A stretch of 64,000 nt of DNA from Diplonema papillatum (GCA_030068145.1 JAPJBO010000098.1:248001-312000), one strand, 5' to 3'; shown: positions 20,423-30,282, counted from the stretch's first letter. Numbers and translations are program-made. The notes: generated by a model not told the origin, from the sequence alone.

Positions 20423-23005
20423 GTACCTCGGGAGCCTGACGGCCCTGACGCTGTCGGGGGACAGTCCGATGGTGCTCGCGTGCGAGCGGAAGAACGAAGC
20501 GGTGCGGACGCTGTACGAAGAAGGGTCAGCGGCGGCGGCCCGCCGCTGCGACGCGATCATGCAGACGCTCGCGGACGAGATCGAAGCCGCAACGGAGCGG
20601 TGCCCGCCCGACGCGGCACCCGAGGCACGCGGCCACCCGCGCACGGCGGGCGGCGCCGCCGCCGCACCCCCGGAAGCCAGCCTGCCCGGGTTTCTCGGCG
20701 AAGTCGGCTGGTTCCTGTCGCCGCCGGCGATCCCCGCCAGCTGCAGCAGCAGCAGCAGCAGGGGCAGCGCCTCCCTCCTCTTGCGCCACGAGCAGGCGCG
20801 CGCGGCGCGCCTCGCACGCGAGCTCGACGCCTGCCGGGGCCACGCTGAATCCCTCGCTGCCTCCGCCGACAGGCACAAGCTGCGCTCGCAGCGGCTCGAG
20901 GCGGAAGTCGGCCGGCTGGCCGCCGCCGCCGAAAAAGCGCCGCCCCCGGCGAAGCCGCGCCAGCGGCTGCACATCACGGGGCTACTCGGCCTCTGCAACC
21001 CGGTGCCCGCCGCTGCCGGAGGCCCGGACGACGAACCGAGTCCGGAAAAGGCGCATCTCGTCGAAGGGGGCCTGCGGGGCTGCGACGAATCGAGTCCGGA
21101 AACACGCCCTGTCGCACACCCGGGGTGCCGAGATACGGCGACGAGTTCAAAAGCACATGTCGTCAACACCCCGCAAAGCTACCACGAATCTAGTTCACAC
21201 CCACATTCCGTCGAAACCCCGCAGGGTTACCACAATTCGAGTCCAACAACACGTGAACCCCCGCAGGGTTACCACAATTCGAGTCCAACAACACGTGTAC
21301 CCCCGCAGGGTTTCAGTCCGAACGCACATCCCGTCGAATCCCACGACTCGAATTCGAAAACGCGTCGAGTCGAAACCCAGCAGGATTACCACGATTCGAG
21401 TTCAAAGTCACACTGCGTCGAGCCCCCGGGGGGCAGCCAGGAATCATCTAGTTCAAGAACACAACGCGTCGAAACCCTGCAGGGCTACCACCACGATTCG
21501 AGCCCAAAAACACACCTCGTCGAACCTCCGCAGAGCCGTCCCGAATCGATTCCGAAAACGCACCCCGGCAAATACCCGGATGGGGACCACGATTCTCGCC
21601 CCGAAGCAGCCCCCGCCGACCCGGAACCCCACCGCAGTACAGCCTGCGGGAGGCCCGCGCCGCCCCCCGTACCCGTAGGGCAGAACGTCGCGAGGAGGTG
21701 CGCCGCGGCAGGCGGCGGCGGCGACGGGGCGGACGAAAACCGGGTCAAGGGAGGTGCTGCACGCCGCCCGGACACACGCAACAATCCGTCTACCGCCAAG
21801 CCTGCGGAGAAGGGTTGCCGCCGGGCGAAGCGGAGGCTGCCGATGAGCCGTTCGAAAAAGCGCGCGCCAAGCCGGAAACCAGGCGAACCCGCGCACGACC
21901 CGAGCAAGGAGTTAACCAACACGGCTCGTCGAGGAAACACGGGACTCCCACCCTCTGTGGATACCCCATTCCAGGAGACTTACCTCGACGCCTGTCGAAG
22001 TAGCAAGGAGTTGACCAACACGGCTCGTCGAGGAAATACGACGGGACTCTCACCCTCTGTGGATACCCCATCCCGGGAGGCTTACCTCGGCGCCAGCCGT
22101 GTCCCGGACCCCCCGCCGCCCGCTGCGGCGGCGGGCCCCCGGCCGAGGGGAACGCGCGTCGGGCAGCTGATCACCCGGTCTCGGTACCAGTCGGCCCTCG
22201 ACGGGATCGCCGCTGCGGGGGGACAGGGCACACCGGATGCTGAAGGACTCACCCCGTTTCCGGAGCCGCCGAGGCGGTTTTGGGACGGGGATGCCGGGGC
22301 AGCCGCGGGGGCGGGCTTTGCCCGTGGTGGGCCAGGGGGGGGTGGCGTCGCCGGGGGTTCGTTCAGGCGGTGGCTGGCGGGGTTCCAGGAGTGGTGCTCG
22401 GGGGAGATGGGCCGGGCGAAGACGCAGGTGGTCCAGTACGCCGAGGCGGCCGCTGCGGTGCGGCAGCGGCAGGATGCCGGCCAGCCGGAGGCCCGAGGGA
22501 AGGCGGGCCCTGGCGGGGCAGCGGCGCACGGCGGGTGCAGCGGCAACAGCGACCAGAACCGCAACAACAACGACAACCACAACAGTAGCAACAGCAGCAA
22601 CAACAACAACACCAACAACAACTACAACAGCAGTAGCTACCACAACAGTAGCAACAACAACACCAACTACGACAACAACAACAACAAGGCCTCGATGCCC
22701 TGCAAAAGGAGAAGCAAAGCGGCGAAGGACCCGACGGCGGAAGGGGCTGCGAAGAAACGGGCGGGGGCGAAGCCGCTGGCGCCGTCGGGCGCCCGGCGGA
22801 GGCTCGGGCGCTGCAAGCGGACGGCGGGCAAAGTGGCGGCCGGCGGCGCTGGCTGGGGTTTCGACGCGGCGTCGAAGGACGGCTTCGACCCGGGCGGGAG
22901 AAGCCCAGCGGCGGCTGCGGTGGCGCGATTCGGTGCCGGGGCCGCGGCATCTGCGGGTGCCGTCGCGGCAGCCGTGCTCTGTGTTCTGGAAGAGAGGCTG
23001 TCCAG
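20423..23005 (+). CDS. Ankyrin-repeat protein, large exon: third repeat plus low-complexity region
   Basis: Joining at AAAAG|G (20422/20423) restores Arg across the phase-2 boundary and continues into YLGSLTALTLSGDSPMVLAC, ERKNEAVRTLYEEG, a third ankyrin repeat. That is good evidence for both splice sites. The rest is low complexity: an Ala/Arg/Glu region, possibly coiled coil, at about 21000; a degenerate 15-20 residue repeat (YHxSSxxTxxVExPQG) at 21170-21570; a basic region (RRAKRRLPMSRSKKRAPSRK) near 21820; and an Asn/Ser tract encoded by AAC-rich DNA at 22560-22690. The donor is TCCAG|GTATTC, phase 2. Long antisense frames over this exon are shadows of its GC-rich codons. Confidence 0.75.
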
Positions 23006-24043
23006 GTATTCTTTTTGTTATTGTACAAGCACCTGCCAAGGCAGCTTTGTAGGAAATACTTGCAGGTGCGAAATCTCAAAGGAAATGCGCGTGCCCCCAC
23101 ACGAAACACAGGTAAGCTGGAGAACGCTAGAGTGGCGGGCGTGAACGTATCCAAATCAAAGCGGACGGGACCTTTGCCTTCACCTCTGCGACGATTGCTA
23201 CGTCCTCGCTGATGACATCCGTCCTTCGAAGAAGACTTGATGCCAGCATCAATCATGCAGTGTTCTATCTAAACGAAGTTGTTCCCCCATCTGGTTTACC
23301 ACAATCGTTACACATGCAGGGTTCTGTCTAAACGAAGTTTTTCTCCCCATCTGGGTTACCACAATCTTCAATGCAAGCGTGCGGTGTTCTGTCTCAACAG
23401 TAAACTAAGCTTTTGCCCCCCATCTGGTTTACCACAATCTTCAAGCATGCGGTGTTCTGTCTCAACATTAAACTAAGCTTTCCCCCCCACATCTGGTTTA
23501 CCACAGTCGTTACGCATGCAGTGTCTCAGATGGCATCTGGTTTACCACAACCTTGCTCAACAACACAGAAGGTGGAGTGTGCAGTCCGGAAGCGGCATCG
23601 TGGCTACCCGCGGCAGCTGGCGAGTCGCGAGGGACGCGGGCGGCCCAGCCGAAGCGTTGGTTCGGAGGGGGAGCAGCGCCAGCGGCTGGGGCCGGATAGA
23701 CCCCCCGCTCACCCGTCGAAACTCGCTCCCGCCGTCGTTCTGCCAGAAGCCGCTGGTGCCTGACGCCGAGGCTTCCGCCCCTGTCGTGGGGTTCTGATCT
23801 TCGGAATTCTTGGCGTCAAGGCTTTGTCGTTGCTCCATCGTTGCTGGCTGCAAGGATCAAGGCTTTGTAGTTGCAGGCTGCAAGGATCCAAGACTTTTTT
23901 GTTGCCGACTGGCAAGGATCCCTCCCCGCTCTGGGTTCTGATCTTCAAAGTTCTTGGCGTCAAGGCTTTGTCGTTGCTGACTGCGCTGATAGGACACTGC
24001 AGACATGACTAGTACAAGAGGTAGTTTGTGGCGGTTTGTGCAG
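23006..24043 (+). other. Intron of the ankyrin gene with three small repeat arrays
   Basis: A divergent RepA (23011-23140) lies right at the donor. Then come a RepF-related tandem array (23270-23550) and duplicated segments around 23790-23970 (TTGGCGTCAAGGCTTTGTCG). A GC-rich stretch at 23580-23770 (WGRIDPPLTRRNSLPPSF in one frame) could be a skipped or extra exon. Confidence 0.5.
23270..23550 (+). repeat. Tandem array of CTAAACGAAG...CATCTGGTTTACCACAATC
   Basis: Four or five units of about 60-75 bp containing GTTCTGTCTAAACGAAG and CCCCCATCTGGTTTACCAC. Confidence 0.9.
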
Positions 24044-24236
24044 CCTCGACCGGATCCGGCAGCCGGAGCGCGAGTACGACTTCGACTTCTCGGCTATGGA
24101 ATCGCGGGCAAGCAGCTTTCCGATGGAGCGATTCGCGTACCACCCCCCGGAGACCTGGGAGCCCGAGCACTGGGACGAGCACGAAAAGCGGAAGATCGAG
24201 AGCAAGCGGCAGCGGCTGGCCATGATCGAAAACTGA
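24044..24236 (+). CDS. Ankyrin-repeat protein, terminal exon
   Basis: The acceptor TTTGTGCAG|C joins in frame with the phase-2 donor at 23005 (AG+C, Ser). The exon then reads LDRIRQPEREYDFDFSAMES, a segment with YHPPETWEPEHWDEHEKRK, and ends RLAMIEN-TGA. Acidic/aromatic content, third-position GC and the matching phase support it. It is followed at once by a tandem repeat. Confidence 0.7.
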
Positions 24237-24420
24237 AAATGCTCTACGCGACTCTAACCGAAGTTTTTCTCAATGAAAATGGCTTGCGACTCTAACCGAA
24301 GTTTTTTGTAATGAAAATGCTCTACGCGACTCTAACCGAAGTTTTTCTCAATGAAAATGGCTTGCGACTCTAACCGAAGTTTTTTGTAATGGAAATGCCT
24401 TGTGCGACTCTAACCGAAGA
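24237..24420 (+). repeat. Tandem repeat immediately after the ankyrin stop codon
   Basis: Units of GACTCTAACCGAAGTTTTT with TCAATGAAAATGGCTTGC or GTAATGAAAATGCTCTACGC, about five partial copies. Confidence 0.9.
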
Positions 24421-24438
24421 GCTGCCAGGTAATTACCT

Positions 24439-24482
24439 ATACTTAACATTGAACGCGATTTTTGCGGTTCAATGTTAAGTAT
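24439..24482. repeat. Perfect 16-bp stem hairpin
   Basis: ATACTTAACATTGAAC at 24439 and its exact reverse complement at 24467, with a 12-base loop GCGATTTTTGCG that can itself pair. It lies about 200 bp downstream of the ankyrin gene. No poly-T follows it, so a termination role is not supported. Confidence 0.85.
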
Positions 24483-24746
24483 CATGCAGGGTCAAAATCT
24501 TGTGTCTTTTTTCGACCTCTCCTCCGGGGAAAAAAACACGAAGCGGGGTCCTTGTCCAGGTATCACGGCAGCCGCGCGAGTCTGCCATGCAACATATACA
24601 ACTACGACCCCCCAGCGCGGCACTCGGTCAGACTATCGTCACAGATTGTTGCTGCAAATCAAGGTCAAAGTAGGACGACTAAGGCGGTTGAGCACACGAC
24701 CATTCCGAGCACGTTCTTGCAGTGCCCTCCTTCGGGAGGCTGTAAA

Positions 24747-25112
24747 AACCACCGGTTCTGGCCTAGCAAATGGATAGGGAAAAGTGCCTTAGGAGACTAG
24801 TCCCAATGTGAAATGTGCCCTTCGGCACATTCGGGGACTAGTCCCTATGTTTCATTACAATTCCTGGCAAGAATTTGCAAAAAAGTTGCAAAAGTGCAGT
24901 ACTTTCCAATGAAAAGGTGCCCTTAGGGGACTAGTCCCCTAAGGGCGAACAATTTCATTGGACTTTTCCCAGGGAAGTGTGGATATCTTGCCCTACTCGA
25001 ATGACGATATAAGATCGGTGTTCTTCAGTCAGATGGACACCGACACGAGAGGAGTCGAAGCCACAAGTCTACTGTCCTCAGGATCCCTCCACACCTGACA
25101 CACGCGTCCTGT
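24747..25112 (+). repeat. RepE dispersed repeat, interrupted copy
   Basis: Matches 13468-13650 on both sides of a 203-bp insertion at 24777-24979. Confidence 0.85.
24777..24979. mobile_element. 203-bp palindrome-rich insertion (MITE-like), 6-bp target duplication
   Basis: It interrupts RepE with TGGATA on both sides (24771-24776 and 24980-24985). The uninterrupted RepE copy has TGGATA once. The ends carry GGGAAAAGT and ACTTTTCCC, the latter nine bases inside the right edge. Inside is a perfect 28-bp palindrome centred on ACTAGT (24919-24946), and other GGACTAGTCCC words at 24798 and 24835. There is no coding capacity, so a transposase would have to come from elsewhere. Confidence 0.75.
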
Positions 25113-26431
25113 CTATGCACGAGAAGCCGAAGTCAAAATAGGCTCGTCGCGCACTGTCCTCCCCCCCCTCTCTCTCGCTCATTTACACGGACATACGAAG
25201 CCGGCCGAGAGAAGGCGTGGCATATAAAGAATGCGAGCAGTTCTGGGTTTCGCCGGTTTGCCCTTCCGCTTCCTTTTTTTTCTGCACGAGTGCGCCGAAC
25301 TGCGGCGAAGGAGACTCAGAAGTCACACAAAGAGAGGGAAGTTCGAAGGTCGACAAGCATGCAATTGTAAGTACACGAGTTCCGGTACTGGGACTCACGG
25401 TAGTTTACTTCGCCTCCCGAGACTGGGGTTTCTGTCCTCTCGCAGCATGAGTGGTCCTGGCACTCAGGTTCCGCGCTGCCGTGGCTGATAGGACCAGTGC
25501 GGTGATGAACACTACGGTCGGGAAGGGGCTTCAATGTAGTTGGGAAAACACGTTCCCCTTCCCCGCGTTCTGCGTGTGGGGTTACCACCGGGCACCTGCC
25601 GCAGCAGCCGCAGATACGTCCTTCGCCCTTGGCTCACTTTCGGGAGGTGTCGCTGCTCACCTACCAGTGTGTTCCTGGTTGTTGCCCTAATTTTGTTGCA
25701 TTAGTGTGGCCAACGGGAAAGCGAATACTCCGACTGCTGGATTATGAACTAGTCAGTAACGTCCAAGAACAGTTGCAACCGACAACGACAAAAGCGCGGA
25801 AAAAGTGACCCTTCTGGAGTCATGTAGCGAAAAGTTAGCATGGTACTCATTTGCATGCAAATGACTTCCCACTAACGCAACAAGAAGACGCATTCGTGTG
25901 ATTGTCAGGCTTTCGACTACCCTGAGCAACGCACTAAGCAGAAAAAGAACCTTCGAGAGCTTTCCTTTCCTCTGTACCCTTTTCACCCTAGGCCCTAGGC
26001 AGGGAAATCGGAACAGGGAAAAGCCGCTCAAGCTTGCCACGGCAGGCGCGAAGAGGCTCGACACGATGCCGGAGTTCGACTTGGAAGGAAGCCAGAACCC
26101 CGGGTGGGGCAAGGTATGCTCAAAGGAAGACTCTAGGAGGTGGGGCAGGGTTCCTTCCTTTCGTTTTGATGAATGTATGCAAATCCTGCAGAGTCGGACA
26201 TCGATCCTGAACCCTGACAAAAGGCGGTGATTTGAGGCTTCCAGGCTCCGGACTCGTGCAGAAATCTGAAGTCGTGTCACATTGGCGATCCTGTTGACCC
26301 ATGCCCACAGGCCCCGGGTGATGTAGTCGTCTCCTGTTGAAGGAAACGTTGACCCTGCTGGGACAAGGTAACTGTCTTCGAAAAAAGCTGCCCTTTCTTC
26401 GTGTAGTACGGTGGCTCGTGCATGCATGGAA
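25113..26431. other. No gene recognised
   Basis: A block at 25835-25885 (GGTACTCATTTGCATGCAAA, ACGCAACAAGAAGACG, with the palindrome ATTTGCATGCAAAT) is shared with 54595-54653 inside a TIR element. Otherwise only short overlapping frames. Confidence 0.45.
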
Positions 26432-26529
26432 AAATACTCGAGGGGCTGCCTTGTGCTTACTTCGAAGGAGGCTAGAGGGGGAGAAACAATACAACTACAA
26501 AATGGGTCTTTTTTGTTGAACGCTTACGC
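26432..26529 (-). repeat. RepA, first part of a copy split by the recombinase retroelement
   Basis: AAAATACTCGAGGGGCTGCC, then CTTGTGCTTACTTCGAAGG, and TTTTTTGTTGAACGCTTACG. It continues at 28784-28926. The last 21 bases before the junction are repeated at 28784-28804. Confidence 0.9.
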
Positions 26530-26557
26530 ATCAGGACCCCCAGGGACCACGCAGTGG

Positions 26558-27787
26558 CTACACCAAATCTGAAGGCGGAGCAAGGTCCTCCGCTCGAGGC
26601 GACCAGACGCCCTCTGGCGTGTCGTCCTCTCTGGCTAGCACCCCGCGGGTGTACGGGTCGGCTCTCTGTTTATCAGTCGGTACCCACTCGGCACTGATGA
26701 CAAGGCCGGCCGCCCGCGCAGCATCAAAAATCCTCGCCAAAAGGACATTTGCTGCAAAGTTCTTCGAGTGCCCCTTGATGAGACACTGGACAGCCGGAAG
26801 GTTGTCAACCATGAGTCTCACGCGCGTATTCGTGTGAAACCTTGCGGTCAGGTTTATGCCCCTCAGCACCGCAAACAACTCCTTCAAAAAGATGTGAGTG
26901 TGCCTCAACTTCAAGAACGGGCCCTGCGATATCCGCTCAGGTTCGCCCTCCAGGACTGCGGCCCACCATGATGATGAGGCGTCCGTCCAGAGAGTCACTG
27001 ATGAGGAGACCGACTTCGAACGACTGACCCAGCGGTTGTCTTCGACGAGGGAGGTGAGGTGCTCCACCTCACGCACGGTCGAGGGCGGAACCGTCCTGGA
27101 GATGTCCCAGTCAGCTGGCTCCACCAGGGATGAGGCCAGCCTCTGCAGGAAGGACAATGAACACCGGGCGTAGGCCAGCTGGAAATGCGTCGTGTAGGCA
27201 AACCAGACCAAAGCCCCAAACACCCGGTAAAACTCGCGGGGTGACGCCCCTCCGCGTTTAACTCTGGCGAGCTCGGCAGAGCCAAGTAACTTCGCCACCC
27301 ATGCGTCCGCCATTCTGTATCGAGCGGGGCGGCTCGAATGGGAGAGGTCAAAGTGGAGGCCCAGAAGGTCGAACTCCCTGAGCGGTATTCCAAACTGCTC
27401 GTCGTTTTCGTTGAGCTCGCAGTTGACGCTCTTGCAGCGCTGCAAAAAAGAGTCAAACCGCGAAGTTGCTTCGCTCAACGAATCCCCAACGACGACGAAG
27501 TTGTCGACCCAGGGCAGACCGTCAGACTCCGGCAGGAGTACTCGAGAGGCCCTCTGCGCTATCGCCGGAGCCCAGCTCCAGCCCATGCACATGGCCACGA
27601 GTTGAGCCTTCACGAAATGACCCCGCGGTCCGGCCAAGTGCTTGCCAAAAAATGGGCGGATTATCGCGTCCAGCCGGAACTGATAGAAATAGCTCCTGGC
27701 GTCTGCGAGAAACACCACCGACGAGGCCAGAACGCGGTCGATGACTTCGTGCACGGAAGGAAGCAGCATCGGAGGCGGACGCGCCAT
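26558..27787 (-). CDS. Reverse transcriptase-RNase H of the recombinase retroelement
   Basis: 409 codons from ATG, but the RT frame is open further upstream (to about 27850), giving KKSGGQRFVCDGRNLNAI, a normal RT entry motif. Then come FLADARSYFYQF (motif A), MGWSWAPAIAQRAS (motif B) and LPWVDNFVVVGDS (motif C). Motif C has VDN where most RTs have xDD. RNase H follows with TLWTDASSSWW, FLKELFAVLRGI, RLMVDNLPAVQC and RADPYTRG, giving the D-E-D-D carboxylates. The organisation is RT directly followed by RNase H with no protease or integrase, as in DIRS-like elements. Copies RNA into DNA during retrotransposition, if active. Confidence 0.85.
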   Translation of the reverse strand: MARPPPMLLPSVHEVIDRVLASSVVFLADARSYFYQFRLDAIIRPFFGKHLAGPRGHFVKAQLVAMCMGWSWAPAIAQRASRVLLPESDGLPWVDNFVVVGDSLSEATSRFDSFLQRCKSVNCELNENDEQFGIPLREFDLLGLHFDLSHSSRPARYRMADAWVAKLLGSAELARVKRGGASPREFYRVFGALVWFAYTTHFQLAYARCSLSFLQRLASSLVEPADWDISRTVPPSTVREVEHLTSLVEDNRWVSRSKSVSSSVTLWTDASSSWWAAVLEGEPERISQGPFLKLRHTHIFLKELFAVLRGINLTARFHTNTRVRLMVDNLPAVQCLIKGHSKNFAANVLLARIFDAARAAGLVISAEWVPTDKQRADPYTRGVLAREDDTPEGVWSPRAEDLAPPSDLV

Positions 27788-27809
27788 GATCGCGTTGAGA
27801 TTCCGCCCG

Positions 27810-28430
27810 TCACATACGAATCGTTGCCCCCCGCTCTTCTTGTCGACTGTGAAGGCAGGGAGGACGACCTTTGAAGGCAGGGAGGACGACCTTTGAAGGC
27901 AGGGAGGACGACCTTTGAAGGCAGGGAGGACGACCTTTGAAGGCAGGGAGGACGACCTTTGACGGGCTCGAAGCGAGCTCCGTCACTCCATACCTAACCA
28001 GATCCGGGAGATGACGAAGCATGCGCCTTGACGTCGTCCGCGTGAACCCTCTTTCCGTCAGCGCTTCCTCCGCTCCCGGGAGCAGGGCGGAACGGAAGGA
28101 CTCCCAAGAGCGAATCACATCCAGCACGCCACGCAGCAAACCCTGGCTGTCCAAAGCTGACAACCTGTCAAGGTTCATGAATGACGCCGAGATTAGCGCG
28201 AGGTTCTCTCCTCTTCTGCGTTGCGACGGGGGGGGCGTAGAGTTGTTGACAAGGAGATCGCCTCCGTACGCGACACCAACAAACGGGGTGAACGTAGAGG
28301 GCGGTAGCTCCACGTCGGGGATCCTCCCCGGCCCCGGATAAATCGCCGCCAGCGGGTCGGGGACTTTCCTCTTCGGTAGCTTGAACGGGAAGGGGGGTTC
28401 GAGGCGGAAGGCTATAGGAGACTCGCTGAC
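27810..28430 (-). pseudogene. ORF2 of the recombinase retroelement, broken by 22-bp tandem repeats
   Basis: The frame starts by overlapping the end of the recombinase (SESPIAFRLEPPFPFKLPKR) and continues through LIASFMNLDRLSALD-like helical sequence to RYGVTELASSPSKVVLPAF. It then runs into five copies of a 22-bp repeat (27851-27962) and stops at 27810. The word VVLPAF occurs just before the repeats, and LPAFTVDKKSGG appears after them in the RT frame. So ORF2 and RT were probably one continuous frame, shifted by repeat expansion, as 22 is not a multiple of 3. No domain recognised. Confidence 0.55.
27851..27962 (+). repeat. Five copies of a 22-bp repeat inside the retroelement
   Basis: GAAGGCAGGGAGGACGACCT plus TT, at 27851, 27873 and onwards. 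Confidence 0.97.
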
Positions 28431-28765
28431 GCCTCCGCGGTGTTCCGGACGAGCGGAACCTCCGCTTCCGGAAGGTACCGCATCAGAGCACTCAGCGTCG
28501 TGTGACGCGACACGCTCTGAATCACTCGCAGGTCGACCCCGCTTCTCAACAGGTGGAACAGGGCGCCCCGCCGGAGAGAATGGCCGGTGAGGGAGAGGTT
28601 GGCGCGCTTCAGCGCGGACACAACCCGCCGAAAAGGGATGTTTGGAAACAGGAGGCGGCCGGGCGGCGTCTGAGACAGCAGCGAGCGAAGCTCCTGGTCC
28701 TGAGCTGGTGGAAGAATCACGCCCGTGACCTGACCTAGGCGGAAAGGATCCGACTTCGAGCCCAC
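28412..28765 (-). pseudogene. Tyrosine recombinase, C-terminal catalytic part
   Basis: 117 codons, unbroken. It holds the tyrosine-recombinase signatures LTGHSLRRGALFHLLRSG (H-x-x-R), VIQSVSRHTTLSALMRYL (second His and the nucleophile Tyr). The N-terminal half and the first catalytic Arg are missing because the element begins at 28783. In an intact element the enzyme would recombine a circular cDNA into the target. This copy cannot have full activity. Confidence 0.8.
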
Positions 28766-28783
28766 CCAGTTTACCGGTTTTTT

Positions 28784-28926
28784 TTTTTTGTTGAACGCTT
28801 ACGCCCGCCACTAAACCCAGATTCACCTGTGTTTCGTGTGGGCTACAGCACATTTACCTCCTTTGATCTTTGCAACTGGCAGCCTCCTCAAGTATTTCCT
28901 ACAAAACAGGTGCTTATACAAAAAAA
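28784..28926 (-). repeat. RepA, second part of the split copy
   Basis: Continues the RepA sequence from 26529 (CGCCACTAAACCCAGATTCA, GTGTGGGCTACAGCAC, CCTCCTCAAGTATTTCCTAC, AGGTGCTTATACAAAAAA). Confidence 0.9.
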
Positions 28927-29177
28927 CAAGGGGATCTTATTCTCTTGCATCACTCATCAGGCGTACGCCCCCGGGTCTGAAGTCTGGCAAAGACCAAGTG
29001 TTTTATCGTGAGTTTCAAGGCATCAAATACGTTAATATCACTGGTGTGCTCCGCACCCTTTCGTAGAACCCTGTAAGAACTCGGCACAAACCCCAGCAGA
29101 ACCTGGCACGAACCCGGCAGCACTTGAATGTGATCGCACCACTCTAGCAACTAATTAGAATTCCATCAACACATCAG

Positions 29178-29501
29178 GTCCGCGACTCGCACATTCGGAT
29201 TCTGACCGGAAATGCGAACCCGGGCTTTGTCGAGGAGGTCTGCAAGGATCTGAGGATTAAGAAGATGCGGGCGACCGTCGGCAAGTTCGCGAACGGCGAA
29301 ATCAACATCGGGATCGAGGATCCCGCCCGCGGAGACGACGTGTTCATCATCCACCCCACGTGCGCCAACGCCAGCACAGGCCTCAACGTCAACGAGGCCG
29401 TCATGGAGCTGCTCCTCTTGATCCACACCGTCAAGCTCAGCTCTGCAAAGCGCATTACCGCCATCATCCCGCATTTTGCCTACGCCCGGCAAGACAGGAA
29501 G
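29178..29501 (+). CDS. PRPS: Ribose-phosphate pyrophosphokinase (PRPP synthetase), exon 2 (numbering assumed)
   Basis: 108 codons. HIRILTGNANPGFVEEVCKD and MRATVGKFANGEINIGIED match the N-terminal half of class I PRPP synthetases, including GEDV-like RGDDVFIIHPT. The C-terminal end is TAIIPHFAYARQDRK, the ARQD(K/R)K ATP-binding region. The acceptor is ACATCAG|GTC and the donor is AAG|GTGTGC, both phase 0. Only a few N-terminal residues and the initiator Met are missing; they must lie in an upstream exon, possibly beyond the recombinase retroelement. The enzyme makes PRPP from ribose-5-phosphate and ATP for nucleotide, His and Trp synthesis. Confidence 0.9.
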
Positions 29502-29564
29502 GTGTGCACATCGCGTCTTACCAGCACACAGCCTTTAGCGCTCTGTAGTAATCTAGTTAGCAAG

Positions 29565-29797
29565 CATGCCGCTGACGGTTGTAATGGAGAACAGCGAAGG
29601 CCGAAGTGGAGAAGGTTTCCGTGTCAAGAGCAATTGGACACGGGTCAGTCGGTCCTAAGGCAAGGTGTAATTGTTCGCCCTCACAGGTGCCACTGACAGT
29701 TGTAGCAGCGAATTTTCAATGGAGAACAATGTGAAGAAGGGGTCCGTGTCAACAGCAATTGGACATGGATCAGTCGGTCCGAAGGCAAGGTGTAATT
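29565..29797 (+). repeat. Tandem duplication in PRPP synthetase intron
   Basis: Two copies of a segment with ATGGAGAACARYG, TCCGTGTCAASAGCAATTGG and ACCAGTCGGTCC-like AAGGCAAGGTGTAATT, lying between exons at 29501 and 30047. Confidence 0.85.
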
Positions 29798-30046
29798 AAC
29801 GAGCTTTCTCGGAGGGGCCGGGTTGCCGAAATAATAACGCGTGAGAATTTGGGGTAGGCCCTGTTTATTAGATTCACGGTTAAACGAAGCTAGCGCACAA
29901 AGTTTGCCTGATCTCGCACCTACTTTCCGATACCGAATAGATGCTCTATTCTAACTCACTCTCTCTCATTCACGGCGAACGCCTGCTTGAGATGGAGTGA
30001 AAAATCCGTCCACAAAAATACGTCCACGAAACGCACCCACCCACAG

Positions 30047-30241
30047 ACGGAGGCGCGTGTGCCCATCAGTGCATCCGCCATCGCGCAGCTTCTCGTCAAC
30101 GTCGGTGTTGACCGGATCGTGACGGTCGACCTGCACTGCGGCCAGATCCAGGGCTTTTTCAAGAACACGCCCGTGAACAACCTGTCGCCTTCGCGGGAAT
30201 TCGCGCATTACCTCAAGGAGAAAAAGGGCTTCAAGCCTTCG
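30047..30241 (+). CDS. PRPS: PRPP synthetase, exon 3
   Basis: 65 codons, phase 0 at both ends (CCACAG|ACG; TCG|GTATGC). It encodes [20 protein letters not shown], then [13 protein letters not shown], the active-site His/Gln-QGFF motif, then [14 protein letters not shown] RepD copy starts about 40 bases past the donor. Confidence 0.92.
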
Positions 30242-30282
30242 GTATGCCGCAAGCTCTTTTCCTCTTTACCTTGATCGTAGGT

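Larger units (their letters stand above)
26530..28783 (-). mobile_element. Tyrosine-recombinase retroelement, 5'-truncated (recombinase - ORF2 - RT-RNase H)
   Basis: The insertion splits a RepA copy and is flanked by a 21-bp direct repeat (TTTTTTGTTGAACGCTTACG plus C; 26509-26529 and 28784-28804). In element orientation it encodes the C-terminal half of a tyrosine recombinase (28765-28412), an overlapping second frame, then RT and RNase H (to 26558). No terminal inverted or long direct repeats are visible. The recombinase lacks the region that would hold its first catalytic Arg, so the copy is truncated at its 5' end. Recombinase upstream of RT differs from DIRS1/Ngaro; from memory it resembles the VIPER order in trypanosomatids. 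Confidence 0.8.

Noticed and set aside
20357-21169. A 270-codon antisense frame, and another of 329 codons at 22050-23039.
   Set aside because: They lie opposite the ankyrin exon, have no domain, and result from its GC-rich codons lacking antisense stops.
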